Positions 1 to 8,977 of a stretch of 64,000 nt of DNA are shown here, piece by piece. Position 1 is the stretch's first letter, and each line of letters begins with the position of its first letter. Origin of the DNA: an uncultured Gammaproteobacteria bacterium (GTDB taxonomy: Bacteria; Pseudomonadota; Gammaproteobacteria; HK1); assembly GCA_947258715.1 (NCBI GenBank), contig CAMYJH010000003.1:78059-142058 (forward strand), read 5' to 3'. A model generated the notes under the pieces. The model had not been told where the DNA came from. It worked only from the letters and a program-made list of their open reading frames with translations, and made no database searches. The translations under genes were made by a program, and so were the position numbers.

Positions 1-1
1 A

Positions 2-364
2 TCCCCAACCTGGGTCCATAACCTTTACGACCAGTCCCAGGGAATTCAACGCACTCTCTCAGAGGGAATCACGACCCGCATCTTCCCCGGCGACCAGGCA
101 ATGTTGTCGCTAGTCCGCATCGAGCCGCATTCGCAAGGTCAGGTCCATAGCCATCCCCAGGAGCAGTGGGGGCTGCTGCTTGAAGGGGAGTGTATTCGCA
201 TCCAGGGGGGTGAAGAGATAGCGATGAAGCCCGGAGACTTCTGGCGCACCCCGGGCGGCGTTCCCCACGGCATTCGCACCGCAGATTCCGCGGCCCTCGT
301 GCTCGACATATTCGCCCCGCCCCGGGAGGAGTACCGGAAGTCCGGCACGGGCTTCGGGACCTGA
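2..364 (+). CDS. Cupin-domain protein (5' end outside window)
   Basis: The reading frame is open from the first bases of the window, so the start lies upstream; 120 residues are visible. The sequence has the two cupin half-motifs: HSHPQEQWGLLLEGE (the metal-binding H-x-H-x(n)-E pattern) and, near the end, PGDFWRTPGGVPHGI with the second-motif histidine. It is a small single-domain beta-barrel protein. The substrate cannot be read from the sequence; such cupins range from sugar isomerases to regulators of catabolic pathways. It stands alone, about 170 bp before the next gene on the same strand. An internal ATG at 101 exists, but residues upstream of it are compatible with the fold, so the longer frame is preferred. 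Confidence 0.75.
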   Translation, partial: SPTWVHNLYDQSQGIQRTLSEGITTRIFPGDQAMLSLVRIEPHSQGQVHSHPQEQWGLLLEGECIRIQGGEEIAMKPGDFWRTPGGVPHGIRTADSAALVLDIFAPPREEYRKSGTGFGT

Positions 365-535
365 AGCGTGCTCCCCGGCTCCCGTGGACAAGGGGACCGG
401 GGCGAACGCCCGCTCCGGTCGCCCGTCGCCCAGACCTGCTTGGAGTCGAGAATACGGCGGCCCTTGGAGGCGTTGCGGCGCTAACTTCTTATTCGGAAAC
501 GACTCCGGATTTCACATGCGCCGAATATCTAGCCA

Positions 536-979
536 GTGAACGACATCGACCTCAAAAATAAACTTAACTTCAGCACCTGGATCACCGACGTCATACGTTA
601 TAACGACCTCGACCCCAACGGCCACGTTAATAACGTAGCCGTGTGCACGTTTTTCGAGGATGGCCGGGTACTGTTTCGCGACCGCCATTTCAGGGGTCAG
701 GTGAAAAACGTGCTCACCGGCTTCGTTCTGGCGCGCTACGTCATCGAGTATCACCGGCCACTGGAATTCCCTGGAAGCATCGACGTCGGCACCACGATTA
801 CTCGCATCGGTCGGTCCTCCTACACCTTCGGCCAAGGGGTCTTTAGGGGAGCTGAATGCATTGCCACAGCGGAGGCGGTTCAGGTACGCATCGACCCGGA
901 GAGCGGGCGCTCGTTGCCGTTGAGCGATGAGTTCAAAGCGATGCTCGAGGCTGCCGCTTCCCCCGCGGCGAGAAAGTGA
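536..979 (+). CDS. Acyl-CoA thioesterase, hotdog fold (4HBT family)
   Basis: A 147-residue protein starting at GTG 536, a typical length for a single-hotdog 4HBT thioesterase. The family hallmark is at residues 26-33, DPNGHVNN: the active-site Asp followed by G-H-V-N-N. The family hydrolyses acyl-CoA or acyl-ACP thioesters in the cytoplasm, usually as a tetramer. The closest functional label from motif alone is YbgC/FadM-like; chain-length preference cannot be inferred. It ends 37 bp before the ureohydrolase ATG on the same strand and could be co-transcribed with it. No strong ribosome-binding site is seen, so the start is provisional. Confidence 0.8.
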   Translation: MNDIDLKNKLNFSTWITDVIRYNDLDPNGHVNNVAVCTFFEDGRVLFRDRHFRGQVKNVLTGFVLARYVIEYHRPLEFPGSIDVGTTITRIGRSSYTFGQGVFRGAECIATAEAVQVRIDPESGRSLPLSDEFKAMLEAAASPAARK

Positions 980-1015
980 TCAAAATCCGAGCGTTTGGGC
1001 AAAGCTGAAAGACCC

Positions 1016-1990
1016 ATGGTGGACGAATTTAAGCACTATTCGGGTGATATTGACCGCGCCCTTCACGGCGGGGTGCGCGGCCATTCCGACGAACCCATGT
1101 ACTCCGGAGCGCTTAGCTTGCTCAGGCGCCGGTACAGCCGCGACTTGGACGATGACGAAGTGGACGTGGTCGTTACCGGCGCGCCTTTTGACCTTGCCAC
1201 ATCCAATCGCCCCGGTGCCCGCTTTGGGCCGGCCGGCATCCGCGCGGCGTCTTCGAACCTGGCGTGGGAGGAGAAACGCTGGCCCTGGGATTTCGCCGTA
1301 TTCGACCACCTTGGGGTGATCGACTATGGCGACCTCTACTTCGACTACGGCGAACCCGAAACCTTCGTCCGCGAGATACAGGCTCACGCGTCTAAGGTAC
1401 TCGCCGCGGGCAAGACCATGCTAACTCTCGGCGGCGATCATTTTCTTGCGCTGCCGCTGATAAGGGAGCACGCGAAAAAGTTCGGGCCGCTGTGCCTGCT
1501 CCAATTCGACGCCCACACCGATACTGCCAGCTACGGTACCCAGGTTGATCATGGCACGATGTTTTTTCACGCTGTCGAAGAAGGGATAGTCGATCCCGAC
1601 CGCTCTGTGCAGGTGGGAATACGCACCGCCTACGAGCGGGAAAACCACCGCTTTACGGTACTGGACGCGGCCTGGGTCAATGAACACGGCGCGCAAGCCG
1701 CGCTGAAAGAAATACTTCGGCTGCTGGGCGATCAGCCCACCTATCTCAGCTTCGACATTGACGCTTTGGACCCCGCCTACGCACCAGGAACCGGCACGCC
1801 GGTATGTGGCGGCTTGAGCACCGACTGTGCGCTGAAAATCCTGCGCGGACTCGGCGCCGTTAATCTGGTCGGCATGGACCTGGCCGAAGTGGCCCCGCCC
1901 TATGATCACGCGGAAATTACTTCGCTGGCGGCGGCCACCTTGGCGCTCGAGTTTCTTTGCGTCCTCGCTTCGAAACGCGTCGCCAAGTAA
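1016..1990 (+). CDS. speB: Agmatinase/arginase-family ureohydrolase
   Basis: A ureohydrolase of about 324 residues that splits agmatine or a related guanidino compound into urea and an amine using two Mn ions. The metal-ligand motifs appear in order: GGDHFLALP, DAHTDT and SFDIDALDPAYAPGTGTP, followed by the conserved end segment with MDLAEVAPPYDHAEITS. This pattern is agmatinase/guanidinobutyrase type rather than arginase; the substrate within that group is not certain. ATG 1016 is chosen; an in-frame TTG at 995 would add seven residues. A thioesterase precedes it and an amino acid permease converges on it (14 bp between stops). A role in arginine/polyamine breakdown fits but is inferred. Confidence 0.8.
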   Translation: MVDEFKHYSGDIDRALHGGVRGHSDEPMYSGALSLLRRRYSRDLDDDEVDVVVTGAPFDLATSNRPGARFGPAGIRAASSNLAWEEKRWPWDFAVFDHLGVIDYGDLYFDYGEPETFVREIQAHASKVLAAGKTMLTLGGDHFLALPLIREHAKKFGPLCLLQFDAHTDTASYGTQVDHGTMFFHAVEEGIVDPDRSVQVGIRTAYERENHRFTVLDAAWVNEHGAQAALKEILRLLGDQPTYLSFDIDALDPAYAPGTGTPVCGGLSTDCALKILRGLGAVNLVGMDLAEVAPPYDHAEITSLAAATLALEFLCVLASKRVAK

Positions 1991-2003
1991 CGCACCGACT
2001 CCG

Positions 2004-3251
2004 TTACCACAGAAACCGGGCCTGTGACGCGAGCAGCAGCGCGCTCGCCAGCGCGCCTGTGGCCGGTATCCACATGGGAATCGTCTTGATACCCGGCGGA
2101 TTGGGGTGGCGCAGCTTGAGCCGGATTAGCGCCACGCTCACCATTACGAAAATAACCAGAATCAGCGTGCTGGTGGCTCCCGCCAGACCCACCAACGGCA
2201 CCCACATGGCCAGCACGAGAATAATCAGGCTGACCACCAGGGTCGCGACGACAGGCGTGCGCGTGACCGGGTTGACGCTGCAAAACATTGCCGGCAGCCA
2301 CCCCTTGGCGCTCATTCCGTAGAGAACGCGGGTGGCCATGATGATCTGAATCAAGGCGCCATTGACGACGGCGAAGAGGCCGATGGCGCTGATGACCAAC
2401 GGCGAACCGCCGGTCACGGTGGCGTAAACGAGCGCAAGTGGCGCCTCGCTTTGCCTTAGGGCTTCTGCCGAAACGCTGAGCTGTGCTGCCAGCACCACGA
2501 CGAAATAGAGCGCGGTCGAAATCACCAGGGCGACAAGGATACCCAGCGGCAGATTGCGCTCCGGATGCTCGACTTCTTCCGCCACGTTGACCATGTCTTC
2601 GAAGCCGATGAAAGCGTAAAAGGCGAGGAACGCGCCCAGCATGGTCGCCTGCCAGGCGGCCATGGAAGGGGGAACCAGGATGGTGCTCGCCTGAGACGGA
2701 AATGCTGCGAAGCTCTCGCGGGCTACGTAAATAACCAGCAGCAGCCCGCCAATTTCAATCAAGGTGAGTATGGCGGCTACCCAGGCCGACTCACCGATAC
2801 CCCAGGCTGCCAAAGCGCCGAGAGAGAGCACCAGCAGGGCGATGGCAAGAGGCCCGGGGAACTGGATGAAGACGTTCAGATAACCGACGAACCCCCGAAC
2901 CAGGGCGGCGGCGGAAACCATGCCCGCGAGGGCGATCAGCAGGCCCACCATCAGCGAGATTGCGACCACGCCGAAAGCGGCGTCGACGTAGACCGCCTCG
3001 CCGGCGCTGACAGGATAACGCGCCGCCAGCTCGCCATAGGTGAACGCCGATAACGCAGCCACCATGGCGGCGATCACGAACGCCAGCGGCGCGTGCACTC
3101 CCGCCACGCCGACGACCTTACCGACGAGAACATAAATGCCGGCGCCCAAAATGTTACCGAGCCCGTAAAGCGAGATCAGGCCGAGCCCCAGGCTACGCCG
3201 CAGCGCAGGCCGCTGTGGATTTGGCGCAGATGGCTTACGCGGATTGCTCAT
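2004..3251 (-). CDS. APC-superfamily amino acid permease
   Basis: A 415-residue polytopic inner-membrane protein with about 11-12 hydrophobic segments. The N-terminus carries the APC signature around residues 22-45, SLYGLGNILGAGIYVLVG, where the unwound first helix binds the amino-acid backbone. FYAFIGFEDMVNVAEEVEHP (helix 6 region) is also typical of cationic or broad-range APC carriers. It probably imports or exchanges amino acids with protons; the substrate is unknown. It is convergent with the ureohydrolase and divergent from the epimerase gene (140 bp apart), so it may serve arginine/agmatine or peptide-derived amino acids. Confidence 0.85.
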   Translation of the reverse strand: MSNPRKPSAPNPQRPALRRSLGLGLISLYGLGNILGAGIYVLVGKVVGVAGVHAPLAFVIAAMVAALSAFTYGELAARYPVSAGEAVYVDAAFGVVAISLMVGLLIALAGMVSAAALVRGFVGYLNVFIQFPGPLAIALLVLSLGALAAWGIGESAWVAAILTLIEIGGLLLVIYVARESFAAFPSQASTILVPPSMAAWQATMLGAFLAFYAFIGFEDMVNVAEEVEHPERNLPLGILVALVISTALYFVVVLAAQLSVSAEALRQSEAPLALVYATVTGGSPLVISAIGLFAVVNGALIQIIMATRVLYGMSAKGWLPAMFCSVNPVTRTPVVATLVVSLIILVLAMWVPLVGLAGATSTLILVIFVMVSVALIRLKLRHPNPPGIKTIPMWIPATGALASALLLASQARFLW

Positions 3252-3391
3252 GAGCGCGAAATTCTAAACCAGCGGCGGAATCACCAGCTTGCGCGGGATC
3301 AAGTCGCTATGACAATGTTCAGCCCGGCCGCCGCAATCGGTTAGCGGAAGCCCGTGCCGAAAAGCTCCGAGTCTTAAGCAAGCATTTTTTA

Positions 3392-4462
3392 ATGAAAATC
3401 AAAGAAGTCAGATCGAGGGTTGAACATTTTCCGCTGACACGGCCTTACCGTATCGCCTTTCGCAGCGTCGAGGACGTGGAGATGGGCCTGGTGGAGATTG
3501 AAGCGGAAAACGGACTGTTGGGCATGGGGTGCGCGTCGCCGGAACCCCATGTTACTGGAGAGACCCGCGAGGCCTGCGCCGCTGCCTTGCGGCAGGACAA
3601 GATCGCCTGGCTGGAAGGACTCGATCTGCGCACCCTGCCCGCGCTTTGCCGTCGGCTCGCGCAACGGATGGGGGACACGCCAGCTGCGCGCGCGGCTTTG
3701 GACATGGCGCTGCACGACCTGCTGGCGCAGCATCTGGGGGTACCGCTGGTGGAGATGCTGGGCCGCGCCCATCAGACGCTTCCCACCTCGATTACCATCG
3801 GCATCAAGCCGCTGGACGCGACGCTTGACGAGGCCGACGAGTACCTCGGCCGGGGCTTTCGGGTGCTGAAAGTAAAGCTCGGGCATGCGCTCGAGGAGGA
3901 CCTGGAGCGGGTGTCAAAACTGCGCCAGCGAATCGGCACCAAGGCCGCAATTCGGGTCGATCCCAATCAGGGATATTCGCCTGAAGAAGTGAAAATCTTC
4001 GTTAAAAGAACCGCCGGTTTGGACATCGAGTTCCTCGAACAGCCGATGTCGGCAGAGCGGGTAGACGCCCTGCGCGAACTGCCGGAATCGGTGCGCCGGA
4101 GGATCGCCGCGGACGAGTCCCTGCTCAACGAGGCCGACGCGGTGGGCCTGATTGCGCCTCCACCCGCCTGCGGCATCTTTAACATCAAGCTGATGAAATG
4201 CGGCGGAGTCAATCCGGCGCGCCGGATCGCGGACATTGCCGAAATTGCCGGAGTGGAGCTGATGTGGGGCTGCATGGACGAGAGCATAATCAGCATAAGC
4301 GCCGCGCTGCACGCGGCCCTGGCGTCGCCGGCAACCCGTTACCTGGACCTGGATGGAAGCCTGGATCTTTCCCGCGACGTGGTCTCGGGAGGATTCGTAC
4401 TGGAAGACGGCGTCTTGCGCACTAACGATGCGCCCGGGCTGGGCGTGAAGCCCCTCGAGTGA
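3392..4462 (+). CDS. Enolase-superfamily epimerase, dipeptide-epimerase type
   Basis: A 356-residue member of the muconate-lactonizing subgroup of the enolase superfamily. Catalytic residues are in place: KVK with Lys160 and Lys162, metal ligands Asp190 (RVDPNQG), Glu216 (FLEQP) and Asp241 (AADES), and the opposing Lys266 (NIKLMKCGG). The pattern matches L-Ala-D/L-Glu epimerases (YcjG/YkfB), which epimerise dipeptides from murein turnover. The C-terminal MWGCMDESIIS segment occupies the place of the dipeptide-binding DxD-type motif but is not an exact copy, so another dipeptide or acid-sugar substrate is possible. It is directly followed by the Nudix gene and, further on, by a peptide importer, which supports a peptide substrate. 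Confidence 0.8.
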   Translation: MKIKEVRSRVEHFPLTRPYRIAFRSVEDVEMGLVEIEAENGLLGMGCASPEPHVTGETREACAAALRQDKIAWLEGLDLRTLPALCRRLAQRMGDTPAARAALDMALHDLLAQHLGVPLVEMLGRAHQTLPTSITIGIKPLDATLDEADEYLGRGFRVLKVKLGHALEEDLERVSKLRQRIGTKAAIRVDPNQGYSPEEVKIFVKRTAGLDIEFLEQPMSAERVDALRELPESVRRRIAADESLLNEADAVGLIAPPPACGIFNIKLMKCGGVNPARRIADIAEIAGVELMWGCMDESIISISAALHAALASPATRYLDLDGSLDLSRDVVSGGFVLEDGVLRTNDAPGLGVKPLE

Positions 4463-4471
4463 GTGCCGCGA

Positions 4472-5017
4472 ATGAGCGGCTTTGAAAATGAGATCGAGCG
4501 CGCCCGCAACGAGCGGGTCGTCATCGTTGATGACGACAACATGGTAGTCGGCTCGGCGCCCCGTCACGAGATGCGGACCAAGCGGCTCCCGCACCGCGCC
4601 ACCTTCATCCTGGTGTTCGATTCCAACGGCCGGATCCTGGTGCAAAAGCGCACCAGTACTAAGGACGTCTATCCGGGCTACTATGATCTGGCCGCCGGCG
4701 GGGTCGTCACCGACGGCGAGAGCTACGACGAGTCGGCATTGCGTGAAGCGGCCGAAGAACTCGGGATCCGCGGCGTGCCGCTCGAACACCAGCTCGATTT
4801 CTACTACGAGGATCCCGGGAACCGATGTTTCGGTCGGGTCTATTCCTGCGTCTGCGAAGGGCCTTTTGAGCTGCAGCACGAGGAGGTGGTTAGCGCCCAG
4901 TTCACCGAGCTATCGGAGGTGCTCGACGGACATATTGGGCCGCTGACGCCGGACAGCGTGGCGGCGCTGCGGCAATATCTGGAGCTGGCACCAGGGGGTC
5001 GTCCGACGTCGCAATGA
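4472..5017 (+). CDS. Nudix hydrolase, YfcD/IPP-isomerase-like
   Basis: A 181-residue protein with an exact Nudix box (G-x5-E-x7-REUxEE-x-GU) reading GVVTDGE...REAAEELGI. The N-terminal VIVDDDNMVVG, central ILVQKRTSTKD and PGYYDLAAGG segments are characteristic of the YfcD group, related in fold to isopentenyl-diphosphate isomerase. It is presumed to hydrolyse a nucleoside-diphosphate-linked or similar compound with Mg; the YfcD substrate is not established. ATG 4472 is chosen; GTG 4463 abuts the epimerase stop and would add three residues. The near-zero spacing to the epimerase gene indicates translational coupling. Confidence 0.8.
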   Translation: MSGFENEIERARNERVVIVDDDNMVVGSAPRHEMRTKRLPHRATFILVFDSNGRILVQKRTSTKDVYPGYYDLAAGGVVTDGESYDESALREAAEELGIRGVPLEHQLDFYYEDPGNRCFGRVYSCVCEGPFELQHEEVVSAQFTELSEVLDGHIGPLTPDSVAALRQYLELAPGGRPTSQ

Positions 5018-5321
5018 TGCCAAGTCCGCCAGGCGCTGCTTGGGCCCTTTGCGCGTTTGCGGCACGCCGTTACGAACTTGCCTTGTGGAAAAGTCTGGCC
5101 GATGACGCACTCTCGCGTTCTGCTTTTGGCATAGTCGGAGACACGCCGAAAACACACGCGGTGCTGTCCCCGGCGATGGGTGCGACGAAACGGACCGCCG
5201 ACAGCTACTCGTCGTTCGCGTCGAGGGCTTGAAGCGCTTTCGCTATCGGCGTACAAATTGGACCCTGCCCTCGCCGCCTCCCGGCGAGACCGTTCCAATA
5301 AAAATCTTGAGGAGACAACAA
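5018..5321. other. Intergenic region ahead of peptide transport operon
   Basis: About 300 bp without a supported gene. The frames open here have no recognisable motif. The end holds a good ribosome-binding sequence (TTGAGGAGAC) for the binding-protein gene, so the operon promoter is expected in this stretch. I could not identify -35/-10 boxes or an operator with confidence. Confidence 0.4.
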
Positions 5322-6875
5322 ATGAAGAGATTCAAAGCCTTGGCGGCGGCGGCGTTGCTGTCCGCCTTCGCCCTGTCCGGCGTCCAGGCCAGGACCCTGA
5401 AGATGGCCTACGACGCGGATCCGGTTTCCCTCGATCCACACGAGCAGCTATCGGGCGGAACGCTGCAGCTGTCTCACATGATCTTCGACCCCCTGATTCG
5501 CTGGAATCAAGAGCTCGGCTTCGACCCGAGGCTTGCCGAGAAGTGGGAGCGTATCGACGAAAAAACGGTTCGCTTTTCCCTTCGCAAAGGCGTCAAGTTT
5601 CACAGCGGCAACGAGATGACGGCGCTCGACGTGCGCTGGACGTTCGACCGGCTGAAAAGAAGTCCAGATTTCAAAGGTATCTTTGCACCCTTTGAGGCAT
5701 TGAACATCGTCGATAAGTACACCATCGACATTGTCACCAAGGAACCGTATCCGCTGGTGCTTCACACCGCGACTTATATCTTTCCGATGGACCGCAAGTT
5801 CTACGACGGCTACGACGCAAAGGGGCGGCCTAAGGACGCCATCGTCAAACACGGCGACGCTTTCGCTTCCACCAACGCTTCGGGCACCGGGCCTTTTGTC
5901 ATCACCAGCCGCGAGCAGGGCGTCAAAGTCGAATTCGAGCGCTTTGGCGACTACTGGGACAAAGGTTCGCCTGGCAACGTGAGTAAAATCGTGTTCACGC
6001 CGATCAAGGAGGATCCGACACGAGTGGCGGCGCTGCTTTCGGGTGACGTCGATTTCATCGCTCCAGTTCCTCCCGCCGACCTTCAGCGCATCGACAAGGA
6101 CCCCAACACCGACCTGGTCACCATGAGCGGGACGCGCATAATCACCTTCCAGCTGAATCAGAATCGGCGTCCTGAGTTCAAAGACAAGCGTGTCCGCCAG
6201 GCAATCGTGCACGCGGTAAATAACGAAGGCATTGTGGAAAAGATCATGCGCGGATTCGGCACCGCGGCGGCGCAGCAGAGCCCCAAGGGCTATCTCGGCT
6301 ACGACCCGAAGCTCAAACCGCGATACGACCTGGCGAAAGCCAAACAGCTAATGATGGATGCGGGTTATGGCAACGGCTTCTCCGTCACCATGATGGCGCC
6401 CAATAACCGTTACGTGAACGACGACAAGATCGCCGAAGCCGTGGCCGGCATGCTTTCGAAAATCAACATCAAAGTTGACCTGAAGACCATGCCCAAAGCC
6501 CAGTACTGGCCGAAGTTCGACGAGCGCGCGGCCGACATCATGATGATCGGGTGGCACTCAGATACAGAGGATTCGTCCAACTTCACGGAATTCCTTCTGA
6601 TGACGCCCGACAAGGAAACCGGCTACGGCCAGTACAACAGCGGCAACTTTTCGAACGCGAAGGTCGACGAACTGGTGCTTGCCAATCAGAAGGAGACGGA
6701 CGTAAAGAAACGTACCGCCATGCTGCAGGAGATCGAACAGATCCTGTATGATGACGCCGCATTCGTGCCCCTCCACTGGCAGGATCGCGCGTGGGCGGCG
6801 CGCAAGGGAGTGGAGATTGCCCCGATCGTAAATGTGATGAACTTTCCGTACCTCGGGGATCTGGTCATCAAGTAG
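5322..6875 (+). CDS. Periplasmic peptide-binding protein of ABC importer
   Basis: A 517-residue family-5 extracellular solute-binding protein (DppA/OppA type). It starts at ATG 5322 behind a GGAG site; a longer frame upstream lacks support. Residues 1-23 form a signal peptide (two Lys/Arg, a hydrophobic Ala/Leu run, cleavage after VQA). The mature protein opens with TLKMAYDADPVSLDPHEQLS, the typical SBP-5 start, and contains DVRWTFDRLK and GTGPFVI, both standard for the family. It captures di- or oligopeptides (or another small ligand such as a glycan peptide) in the periplasm for the two permeases and two ATPases downstream. Overproduction relative to the permeases is expected from the hairpin after its stop. 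Confidence 0.9.
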   Translation: MKRFKALAAAALLSAFALSGVQARTLKMAYDADPVSLDPHEQLSGGTLQLSHMIFDPLIRWNQELGFDPRLAEKWERIDEKTVRFSLRKGVKFHSGNEMTALDVRWTFDRLKRSPDFKGIFAPFEALNIVDKYTIDIVTKEPYPLVLHTATYIFPMDRKFYDGYDAKGRPKDAIVKHGDAFASTNASGTGPFVITSREQGVKVEFERFGDYWDKGSPGNVSKIVFTPIKEDPTRVAALLSGDVDFIAPVPPADLQRIDKDPNTDLVTMSGTRIITFQLNQNRRPEFKDKRVRQAIVHAVNNEGIVEKIMRGFGTAAAQQSPKGYLGYDPKLKPRYDLAKAKQLMMDAGYGNGFSVTMMAPNNRYVNDDKIAEAVAGMLSKINIKVDLKTMPKAQYWPKFDERAADIMMIGWHSDTEDSSNFTEFLLMTPDKETGYGQYNSGNFSNAKVDELVLANQKETDVKKRTAMLQEIEQILYDDAAFVPLHWQDRAWAARKGVEIAPIVNVMNFPYLGDLVIK

Positions 6876-6924
6876 CGCCTCGTTTCGCGGCCGGGAAGGG
6901 AAAATCCGGCATCCATCGTTCGAC

Positions 6925-6954
6925 CGAGTGGGCCACATTGGTGTGGCCCACTTG
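6925..6954 (+). terminator. Strong hairpin between binding-protein and permease genes
   Basis: The sequence GTGGGCCACA (6928-6937), loop TTGG, TGTGGCCCAC (6942-6951) is a perfect 10-bp stem, extended by A-T, G-T and C-G pairs to about 13 bp. A T-run is not present, only GTTTCT shortly after. It lies 50 bp after the stop of the binding-protein gene and about 125 bp before the permease start. In ABC operons such hairpins commonly protect the upstream mRNA or attenuate read-through. A full rho-independent terminator is less likely. Confidence 0.7.
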
Positions 6955-7079
6955 GTTTCTGGGCCGGTAACTAATCTATTAGGCCGGTCCAGAACCGGAG
7001 AACCTAGTGCTCACGTCCCGGGGACAGTGTTCCGTGGCTTCGGGGTCGTTAATCTCGGCGATTCAGGATATCCGGCTTC

Positions 7080-8057
7080 ATGCTTGCGTTTCTGATCAGA
7101 CGACTCGTACAAGCGGCGCTGGTGATGTTCGTCATCAGCATCATCGCCTTTTCCATTCAGGACAATCTGGGCGATCCCTTGCGCGAACTCCTTGGTCAGT
7201 CGGTGTCCGAGAAGCAGCGCCAGATCCTGCGAGACAAGATGGGTCTCAATGATCCTTTCCTGATTCAATACGGGCGATTTCTTAAGAAGGCGATACACGG
7301 TGATCTGGGAACCTCCTATTTTTTCAAAAGACCCGCCGTCGATGTCATACTCGACAAGCTGCCCGCAACACTAGAGCTGGTATTCGGCGCAAGCTTAATC
7401 ATCATCGTCTTCTCCGTACCCATTGGCGTATTCGCCGCAATTTACCCAAAGCACTGGTTCTCGAAGTTTTCCATGGGCGCGAGTATCGTCGGGATATCCA
7501 TTCCGGTTTTTCTCACGGCGATTCTTTCCATCTACGTTTTTTCGGTAGAGTTCGGGTGGTTGCCGTCCTTTGGCCGTGGCGAAACCGTAGACTTCTTCGG
7601 TTGGCGCACAGGATTCTTGACCCGGGACGGCCTCGTTCATCTGATTCTTCCATGCATTGCGCTGTCCTCCATCATGCTGCCGCTGTTCATCCGCCTCATT
7701 CGGTCCGAAATGATGGAGGTGCTGGAATCTGAGTATGTCAAGTTCGCCTGGGCCAAGGGCCTTCAGCCGCGCCGGATCTGGTTTCTGCATGCGCTAAAGA
7801 ACACCCTGCTGCCGGTCATCACGGTCGGAGGCGTACAGATAGGCACGCTGATTGCCTTCACCATTCTTACCGAAACCGTGTTCCAGTGGCCCGGAATGGG
7901 TTTTCTGTTCCTTGAGGCGGTCAACCGCGTGGATACGCCCTTGATCATCGCCTACCTCATCGTGGTGGGCCTGATCTTCGTCATTACTAACACTATCGTT
8001 GATCTCATCTACGGTCTGGTGAACCCCACCGTCCGACTGACGAGGCCGCAAGAGTGA
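7080..8057 (+). CDS. Peptide ABC transporter permease, DppB-like
   Basis: A 325-residue inner-membrane permease with the DppB/OppB layout: an N-terminal helix (residues 1-30, LAFLIRRLVQAALVMFVISI), a large periplasmic loop with GLNDPFLIQYGRFL, then five helices. The EAA loop that contacts the ATPase is visible around SEYVKFAWAKGLQPRRIWFLH...PVITVGG. Its stop overlaps the next gene's GTG start (GTGA), so translation is coupled. It forms the membrane channel with the DppC-like subunit. The start at ATG 7080 places the first helix normally. Confidence 0.9.
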   Translation: MLAFLIRRLVQAALVMFVISIIAFSIQDNLGDPLRELLGQSVSEKQRQILRDKMGLNDPFLIQYGRFLKKAIHGDLGTSYFFKRPAVDVILDKLPATLELVFGASLIIIVFSVPIGVFAAIYPKHWFSKFSMGASIVGISIPVFLTAILSIYVFSVEFGWLPSFGRGETVDFFGWRTGFLTRDGLVHLILPCIALSSIMLPLFIRLIRSEMMEVLESEYVKFAWAKGLQPRRIWFLHALKNTLLPVITVGGVQIGTLIAFTILTETVFQWPGMGFLFLEAVNRVDTPLIIAYLIVVGLIFVITNTIVDLIYGLVNPTVRLTRPQE

Positions 8058-8977
8058 GCCCAGGCGCCTGGCATCGATTTGCAGATTCCAGAGTGTTGTG
8101 GAGTTTTCGCCATGACAAGGTGGCGATCGTGAGCTTTGCCGTGATGTGCGTATACATTCTGCTGAGCTTTTCCGCACCTCTCATCGCGCCGTACAACCCC
8201 TACGATCCCACCACCATCGACATCATGGATTCGGAGATTCCGCCCGCGTGGCTGGAGAATGGTGATACGCGATTCGCGCTTGGCACCGACGCGCAGGGCC
8301 GGGACATGCTCAGCACCATACTCTACGGCACGCGGATCTCCCTGACGATTGGCATTTGCGCGGTTCTGCTCCAGGCCTTTCTAGGAATTACGATCGGACT
8401 GATATCCGGCTATTTCGGAGGGAGGCTCGACAACTTCCTGATGCGCGTAGCCGACATCCAGCTTTCGTTCTCCACCCTCATGGTGGCCATAATCGTGCTG
8501 GCCGTCTTCCAGGCGCTGTTCGGTACCGAGCTTTACGAACGGCTGGCTATTCTCATGCTCATTCTCGTTATTGGAATCGCCGAGTGGCCACAGTACGCGC
8601 GCACCGTGCGCGCTTCCGTACTCGCCGAAAAGAAAAAGGAATACGTAGACGCGGTGCGGGTTATAGGCCTCAACCCCGTGCGAATCATGTTCCGGCACAT
8701 TCTTCCCAACACGCTGTCACCGATACTGGTGATCTCAACCGTGCAGATCGCCAACGCCATCGTCAGCGAGGCCGCGCTCTCGTTCCTCGGGCTCGGCATG
8801 CCGGTGACAAAGCCGTCGCTGGGTTCGCTAATCAACAGTGGCTTCGAGTTCATCTTCAGCGGCTCGTGGTGGATCACGATCATCCCCGGCATCGTGCTGG
8901 TGATACTAGTCCTGGTCATGAACCTGCTCGGAGACTGGCTCCGCGACGTGCTGAATCCGAAGCTATACAAGGAATGA
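8054..8977 (+). CDS. Peptide ABC transporter permease, DppC-like
   Basis: A 307-residue permease of the DppC/OppC class starting at GTG 8054, inside the stop of the preceding permease. It has the family's N-terminal cytoplasmic segment, a first helix, the periplasmic region with LGTDAQGRDMLSTILYGTRI (diagnostic of DppC proteins), five more helices, and an EAA loop at EYVDAVRVIGLNPVRIMFRH. It pairs with the DppB-like subunit. Its last codons overlap the following ATPase start (ATGA), continuing the coupled operon. Confidence 0.9.
   Translation: MSPGAWHRFADSRVLWSFRHDKVAIVSFAVMCVYILLSFSAPLIAPYNPYDPTTIDIMDSEIPPAWLENGDTRFALGTDAQGRDMLSTILYGTRISLTIGICAVLLQAFLGITIGLISGYFGGRLDNFLMRVADIQLSFSTLMVAIIVLAVFQALFGTELYERLAILMLILVIGIAEWPQYARTVRASVLAEKKKEYVDAVRVIGLNPVRIMFRHILPNTLSPILVISTVQIANAIVSEAALSFLGLGMPVTKPSLGSLINSGFEFIFSGSWWITIIPGIVLVILVLVMNLLGDWLRDVLNPKLYKE

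Noticed and set aside
3914..4879. 321-codon minus-strand frame
   Set aside because: Antisense to the epimerase and Nudix genes, both of which have intact catalytic motifs.
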